A stretch of 64,000 bases of DNA from assembly GCF_004194535.1 (NCBI RefSeq), contig NZ_CP025781.1, positions 2,666,001-2,730,000 on the forward strand, read 5' to 3'. Positions 59,809 to 64,000 of this stretch are shown here, piece after piece. The position numbers and the translations under genes are program-made. The stretch's first letter is position 1, and the number at the start of each line of letters is the position of its first letter. Origin of the DNA: Iodobacter fluviatilis (GTDB taxonomy: Bacteria; Pseudomonadota; Gammaproteobacteria; Burkholderiales; Chitinibacteraceae). The notes under the pieces are model-generated. The model saw only the letters and a program-made list of their open reading frames with translations. It did no database searches and was not told the DNA's origin.

Positions 59809-60032
59809 TTTTTATTCATGATAAATAAAATAATTTGTACGATGAAATTATTTATTAATGCTTTTTTATTAATATAAGGTTCGCTGCATTTATTCGTAAT
59901 TTTTGTAGATGTCGTGGATGATGTTTATTTGCTATGGTTGTCATGTGTTGCAAGTACATGGAGCTTTTTCTATTTAAAGTAATCCAATGTAGTGTCAGTT
60001 TTTTTCTCACGTAGTTCTAAGGAGCATTTCTT

Positions 60033-60332
60033 ATGAATACCAAAAGTGAAACTTTACTCGACCAATCCCAAGACATTTTACAAGAAGCTGAGCAGCTCTT
60101 GGTAGAGGCCTCGCAAGCAGGCGGCAAAGATGCAGAGGCATTGTACGCGCGTGCCGTTGAGCGTTTGCGTTCGGCTAAAACACGTTTAGTTGAAGTTGAA
60201 CAAGTGGCGGTAGCAAAGGCTAAGCAAGCCGCAAAAGTAACGGATGAATATGTCCACGATCATCCTTGGCAAGCCATTGGCGTGGCTGCTGCGGTGGGTG
60301 CATTGGTAGGCATGCTGATCTCGCGCCGCTAA
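60033..60332 (+). CDS. yqjD: ElaB/YqjD/DUF883-family membrane-anchored protein
   Basis: 99 residues. A long charged helix (about 1-70, rich in Glu, Lys and Ala) is followed by the family end HDHPWQAIGVAAAVGALVGM and a final ISRR, a C-terminal membrane anchor. E. coli relatives bind ribosomes at the membrane in stationary phase. AAGGAGC precedes the ATG. First of three genes that match the yqjD-yqjE-yqjK order. Confidence 0.92.
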   Translation: MNTKSETLLDQSQDILQEAEQLLVEASQAGGKDAEALYARAVERLRSAKTRLVEVEQVAVAKAKQAAKVTDEYVHDHPWQAIGVAAAVGALVGMLISRR

Positions 60333-60334
60333 TC

Positions 60335-60718
60335 GTGTCTCCCTATTTTGCAGGTGTCCGGCGTGTTTTAGCGCAGGCTGTGGGCTTAGCAAGTACGCAT
60401 CTAGAGCTACTGGGTTTAGAGCTGCAAGATGCTTTGCAGCGTTTTCTGGGGCATTTAATTTTAGGCATACTGGCGGCAGTCTTGGGTGGTTTAAGCCTTG
60501 CCCTTGCTGCGGTGCTACTGTTGATTATTTTTTGGGATAGTCATCGGATTGTAGTCGCGTCAGGGTTAATGCTGGTTTACGGCGGTGGTGCCTTGGTTTG
60601 CCTATGTTGGCTGCGTTATCGCTTAAAGCATGCTGCGGATTTATTTCCAGCGACGTGCGCGGAGCTGGTGAGGGATCGCAAGGCCTTACTGCGGCAAAGT
60701 GCTGAGGATGAAGCATGA
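60335..60718 (+). CDS. yqjE: YqjE-type phage-holin-like membrane protein
   Basis: About 127 residues from a GTG at 60335, two bases after the yqjD stop, which gives MSPYFAGVRRVLAQAVGLAS; starts further upstream would overlap yqjD. Two hydrophobic helices (LILGILAAVLGGLSLALAAV and ASGLMLVYGGGALVCLCWLR) suit the DUF1469/holin superfamily III. It probably depends on translational coupling, since no clear ribosome site is seen. Its function is unknown beyond association with YqjD. Confidence 0.82.
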   Translation: MSPYFAGVRRVLAQAVGLASTHLELLGLELQDALQRFLGHLILGILAAVLGGLSLALAAVLLLIIFWDSHRIVVASGLMLVYGGGALVCLCWLRYRLKHAADLFPATCAELVRDRKALLRQSAEDEA

Positions 60719-60993
60719 AACTAGCGCGCTTCTATCGTAAGCAATTTTTGCAGTTAAAAGCAGAGCAGCAGCGCCAAGCGCTGAGGCAAGCGCTGAGGCA
60801 AGAATTAAGATCTTTGGCCCAGCCTATGAATATGCTGCAAGAGGGTTTAGCCATGAGTCAGCCTCAATCAGGAATCTTAGGCTGGCTTAAATTAGCAAGG
60901 CTCGCTTTACGCACTGAAGGATGGAAAAAGCATCTTACGATTGGCATGGGCTTATTGCAAATAGCTCGATTTATTATCAAAAAACGTCGCTAA
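60715..60993 (+). CDS. YqjK-like small basic protein
   Basis: 92 residues, overlapping yqjE by an ATGA (coupled translation). It is basic and Gln/Arg-rich at first (RQALRQALRQELRSLAQ, a direct 12-base DNA repeat), with a mildly hydrophobic C-terminal helix LTIGMGLLQIARFIIKKRR. Position and composition fit YqjK; sequence similarity alone would be weak. Confidence 0.65.
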   Translation: MKLARFYRKQFLQLKAEQQRQALRQALRQELRSLAQPMNMLQEGLAMSQPQSGILGWLKLARLALRTEGWKKHLTIGMGLLQIARFIIKKRR

Positions 60994-61033
60994 GCAAAGC
61001 CCCCAGATCTGCATCATTGGGGCTTTTTGCTTA
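60994..61033 (+). terminator. Terminator of the yqjDEK operon
   Basis: AAGCAAAGCCCC pairs with GGGGCTTTTTGCTT around a loop of about 15 bases, right after the yqjK stop; a T run lies within the 3' arm. Confidence 0.75.
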
Positions 61034-61139
61034 GGTGGCTTGCGGTAATTTTTGCGGGGTTTGGGCTTGATTGATCATGCGTCGATGATCGTGAAAAATC
61101 ACATGTCAATTGTGCATGACTTATTTAATAAATTTTTGA

Positions 61140-61990
61140 TTATATAGGGCTTAAATACTGTTTGAGTTGCTCGCTTAATTCGCCATTAGCAGAGAATTTT
61201 CTGGCAAAAAGTGCGGGGCTAGTTTGTAAGCGCGGCAGATCGCTTATTTCAAACACACGCGGTGACCAAGCCCCGGTTTCCCATTCTAAATAGTGCAAAG
61301 AATCATTAATCAGCACATCTGCCAATGGCGTGTGCATTAACACGCTTTGCACAAACATTTCGTCCGGTACCAATGTGTGGCGAAAAAAGCGAATTAACTC
61401 TGGATAAATTTCGCAATAATCAAGTAGTGTTTGGCAGGCATTTGCCGATAAGCACCACCATTGCGAGCCAGAATAAATTGCTTTTAAAGGTGCGGGTAGT
61501 GGGCGCTTGAATAAACCGAGTCGGTTTAAAGGTCGCAGTATTTTTTGCAATAACTTGCCAGCCAAACGGCCATTAAGTCGTTCAGGGTGATAGCTTTGAT
61601 AGCGATAACGGATATCAAAATGGGGATCTGGCTGTCGGAGAAACTCAATAAAACCAGCGTGCCCGCTGAGTTTAGCCACAATTTGCTCATGTGTTTTAAG
61701 TGGAAAATCTTGGGCAGAAAGCAAAACTAAATAATCACAACCATCTTTCAGTGCGGCTTTAATGAGCTCAAGGCTGGCACTGACTAATGAAAATCCCCCC
61801 AGCGGCAAGCTTGCCGGTGAATAAACTGAGCCCCACTGGGTACATTGGCCTGCATGGCCTGCACAGTTTGATCGGCGGTATTGCCATCCACATGAATATA
61901 AATGTGGGCATCACGGTGGTGTAGCTGCTGGCAAAGCCTGCCTAATTGCTCTGGATGGGCGTGGCAAAGGATCAAGTAGGCAATTCGCAT
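61140..61990 (-). pseudogene. Core-2/I-branching-type glycosyltransferase (GT14-like), frameshifted
   Basis: The N-terminal part from 61990 (MRIAYLILCHAHPEQLGRLC, HIYIHVDGNT) runs into a stop near 61787 as CRWGDFH. The C-terminal part (GGFSLVSASLELIKAALKDG, DYLVLLSAQDFPLKT, YSGSQWWCLSANACQTLLDY, VPDEMFVQSVLMHTPLADVL) continues in another frame to 61140. One more G in the run of six at about 61795-61800 would give RWGGFSLVSA and one intact protein of about 284 residues. Such proteins transfer N-acetylglucosamine or related sugars in surface glycan synthesis. The change may be a true lesion, a phase-variable tract or a sequencing error. Confidence 0.8.
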
Positions 61991-62249
61991 TGAGATAACC
62001 ATAAATAAATAGCGCTTTATTCTAACTCGAATATTTTATAAATAATTTTTGAGGTAAAATTGGCGCAGTTTGTATTGACTACTGTAAGAATTAAAGGCTT
62101 TTGCCGCTCCCTTACCTATAAATTGCTGTATGAATGGCGGTTCGCTGATCTTTAATGGGCGAAGTGGGCTTGGGTGAGCGTTATTATCAAGATTGACTGG
62201 GTAGTCTCTGAGGACTATCGTTTACAACTTTATTCGGGAAATTTAGCAC

Positions 62250-62479
62250 ATGCCGAAAGCAACTAAACCCCCGAGAGCTTTGAAGTAGGCCTCCAAGAGT
62301 TGGAGAGCTTGATTGCTGAAATGGAAGCGGGCAATTTGCCGCTAGAAACTGCTCTAACTACGTACAAGCGCGGCACAGAATTACTACAATTTTGCGAAAG
62401 CCGCTTGGCAGACGCCGAACAACGTATTCGAGTGCTTGAAGGTGCAGAACTCAAGCCCTTCCCTGCGGATAATGCATAA
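62250..62479 (+). pseudogene. xseB: Exodeoxyribonuclease VII small subunit, apparent N-terminal frameshift
   Basis: The protein SFEVGLQELESLIAEMEAGN, LPLETALTTYKRGTELLQFC, ESRLADAEQRIRVLEGAEL is a typical XseB and runs to the TAA touching the ispA ATG. The conserved start ATG CCG AAA GCA ACT AAA at 62250 is one base out of frame: the C run after AAA has five C's, and six would give a normal 76-residue protein (MPKATKPPESFEV). XseB with XseA degrades single-stranded DNA. As xseB heads the isoprenoid operon, the lesion could be polar, or it could be an assembly error. Confidence 0.85.
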
Positions 62480-63373
62480 ATGACTTTAGAATTTAATCTC
62501 TGGATGCAAGGCGTTCAGTCCCAGATGGAACAAGCCCTCTCGGCTGTTCTGCCCGCACAAGATGCTATTCCTGCCCAGCTGCATACCGCGATGCGTTACT
62601 CTGTGTTGGATGGTGGTAAGCGTGTTCGTCCATTATTGGTGTTTGCCGCTGGTGCGGTTGTTAATGCACCTTTTGAGCGTTTGCAATATGTGGGAGCTGC
62701 AGTGGAGCTTATCCACGCTTATTCCCTTGTGCATGACGATATGCCCGCCATGGATAACGATGTGTTGCGCCGTGGTAAGCCTACCTGCCATGTGGCTTTT
62801 GGTGAGGCATCGGCTTTATTGGCTGGGGATGCACTGCAGACGTTGGCCTTTGATTTACTTTCCATGCATACCCTTGCCGATTCGGCGAGCCACCAACTCA
62901 CCATGGTGAATATCTTAGCCCGTGCTTCAGGCAGCTTAGGCATGTGTGGTGGACAGGGGATTGATCTTTATAGCGTGGGGCAAGCCTTGAGCTTGACCGA
63001 GCTAGAACGAATGCACGGCTTAAAAACCGGTGCTTTGATTCGGGCCGCCGTGCTATTGGGCTCTTATTGTGGCGAAGCGATCAGTGATGAGGATAGACAT
63101 CGCTTAGATTACTACGCGCGATGCATTGGGCTAGCGTTTCAAGTGGTTGATGATATCTTGGATGAAGAAGCAGATTCGGCAACTTTGGGTAAAACAGCGG
63201 GCAAAGATGCGGCCAATAATAAGCCAACCTATGTTTCTTTATTGGGTTTAGCCGCTGCAAAAGAGAAAGCGGCTGAGCTAAAGGCCGATGCATTAGCGAT
63301 GATTGCACCTTTTGGTGAAAAAGCGCGCCACCTTGTTATGTTGGCCGATTTTATTGTGGAGCGCTCAAGTTAG
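62480..63373 (+). CDS. ispA: Farnesyl diphosphate synthase (geranyltranstransferase)
   Basis: 297 residues. First aspartate-rich motif DDMPAMDND (86-94), second DDILDEEAD (224-232), with GGKRVRPLL near 45 and GDALQTLAF near 116. It condenses IPP with DMAPP and GPP to FPP, precursor of quinones and undecaprenyl phosphate. It starts directly after the xseB stop, and dxs follows after 117 bp: the standard xseB-ispA-dxs operon of beta- and gammaproteobacteria. Confidence 0.97.
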   Translation: MTLEFNLWMQGVQSQMEQALSAVLPAQDAIPAQLHTAMRYSVLDGGKRVRPLLVFAAGAVVNAPFERLQYVGAAVELIHAYSLVHDDMPAMDNDVLRRGKPTCHVAFGEASALLAGDALQTLAFDLLSMHTLADSASHQLTMVNILARASGSLGMCGGQGIDLYSVGQALSLTELERMHGLKTGALIRAAVLLGSYCGEAISDEDRHRLDYYARCIGLAFQVVDDILDEEADSATLGKTAGKDAANNKPTYVSLLGLAAAKEKAAELKADALAMIAPFGEKARHLVMLADFIVERSS

Positions 63374-63490
63374 GCGCATCCCAAGAGTCATTGCGCTTAA
63401 AAAACGCGTAAAGAACAGCCTGCCACAGCCCATAACAGCGTCTGCTGGTCAGTTTTAAAGTGGAACGCATTAAAAATGAAGAAGCTTGAG

Positions 63491-64000
63491 ATGAGTTATC
63501 CCTTACTTGATATGGTTTCCTGTCCAGCCGAGCTAAAAAAGCTTGCCCGAGATGATTTGCCACAACTGGCCAATGAATTACGTAGTTGCTTACTCGATTC
63601 AGTCAGCCAGACGGGCGGCCATTTTGCCTCTAATTTAGGCGCTATCGAGCTGACGGTGGCCTTGCATTACGTGTTTAACACGCCATATGACCGCTTGGTT
63701 TGGGATGTTGGCCATCAAAGCTATCCGCATAAAATCCTCACCGGCCGTCGCCAGCGCATGCATACCATGCGTAAGCAGCATGGCTTGGCCGCTTTTCCTA
63801 AGCGCGAAGAAAGCGAATACGATACTTTTGGTGTGGGTCATTCCAGCACCTCAATTGCTGCGGCATTAGGTTTTGCTGAAGCGGCTAAGCTAAAGGGTGA
63901 GGATCGCCATGCTATTGCTGTGATTGGTGATGGGGCAATGACGGCTGGTCAAGCTTTTGAAGCGCTTAATAATGCGGGTGATCGTGAGGTGAATTTACTG
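63491..64000 (+). CDS. dxs: 1-deoxy-D-xylulose-5-phosphate synthase, 5' part, runs off the window
   Basis: The first 170 codons are open to the right edge. The start is taken at 63491 ([20 protein letters not shown]); an in-frame ATG at 63476 is possible. Conserved [52 protein letters not shown] and the thiamine diphosphate motif [18 protein letters not shown] are present. It makes DXP from pyruvate and glyceraldehyde-3-phosphate, the first step of the MEP pathway whose products feed IspA. Confidence 0.95.
   Translation, partial: MSYPLLDMVSCPAELKKLARDDLPQLANELRSCLLDSVSQTGGHFASNLGAIELTVALHYVFNTPYDRLVWDVGHQSYPHKILTGRRQRMHTMRKQHGLAAFPKREESEYDTFGVGHSSTSIAAALGFAEAAKLKGEDRHAIAVIGDGAMTAGQAFEALNNAGDREVNLL

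Overview
The window looks like a chromosome segment of a Gram-negative betaproteobacterium, most likely Neisseriales near the Iodobacter/Chitinibacter/Chromobacterium group. This is an inference from several features together: two betaproteobacterial-type porins, an E3 (lpdA) gene with its own lipoyl domain as in Neisseria, a zwf-pgl-hexR-pgi cluster facing edd-eda, and a secreted GbpA-like chitin-active LPMO. No 16S gene is present, so the genus is not proven.

Layout. Bases 1-6706 are a graveyard of mobile DNA. An IS21 element leaves by the left edge. It abuts a second, broken IS21 copy, which is interrupted by an IS3-family element and by a MITE. The IS3 transposase gene is itself split by a group II intron (1639-3918); removing it rejoins the transposase frame exactly. 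An ISAs1 remnant and another MITE close the block. From 6.8 to 22.8 kb come housekeeping and stress genes: a ferric-reductase-like flavocytochrome facing a TonB-like protein, tRNA-Tyr, yciH, a LysR regulator, glutathione-dependent formaldehyde detoxification (adhC, fghA), ppa, a Pat-type acetyltransferase, ahpC-ahpF, a glutathione peroxidase and the LPMO. From 23.0 to 32.9 kb is a three-gene phosphorelay/c-di-GMP operon: a cytoplasmic hybrid kinase with EAL, an atypical response regulator, and a membrane hybrid kinase. From 33.2 to 48.5 kb is central carbon metabolism: the pyruvate dehydrogenase genes lpdA, aceF and aceE; then pgi, hexR, pgl and zwf; then divergent edd, eda and gap. Two HexR-type palindromes sit in the zwf/edd gap. 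From 48.6 to 52.4 kb are two abutting MITEs, two porins and tRNA-Ser. From 52.5 kb to the end are a possible PilZ-type protein, ybiT, a YheT hydrolase, a phosphomannomutase, nadC, yqjD-E-K, a frameshifted glycosyltransferase and the isoprenoid set xseB-ispA-dxs, the last cut by the window edge.

How it fits together: glucose-6-phosphate runs through zwf, pgl, edd and eda to pyruvate and glyceraldehyde-3-phosphate, then through gap and the pyruvate dehydrogenase complex to acetyl-CoA. HexR probably ties zwf and edd to KDPG level. The most unusual content is non-coding: a MITE family targeting CTAG, a second MITE sharing one such site, a structured repeat of about 250 bp in three copies around the formaldehyde genes, a repeat with TCTGTAGACACAGAG ends, and many GTAGGGTGGG hairpins. 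I found no convincing wholly new defence or biosynthetic system. The best leads are the spliceable intron inside an IS transposase, the MITE families, and the response regulator with an unrecognised output region.
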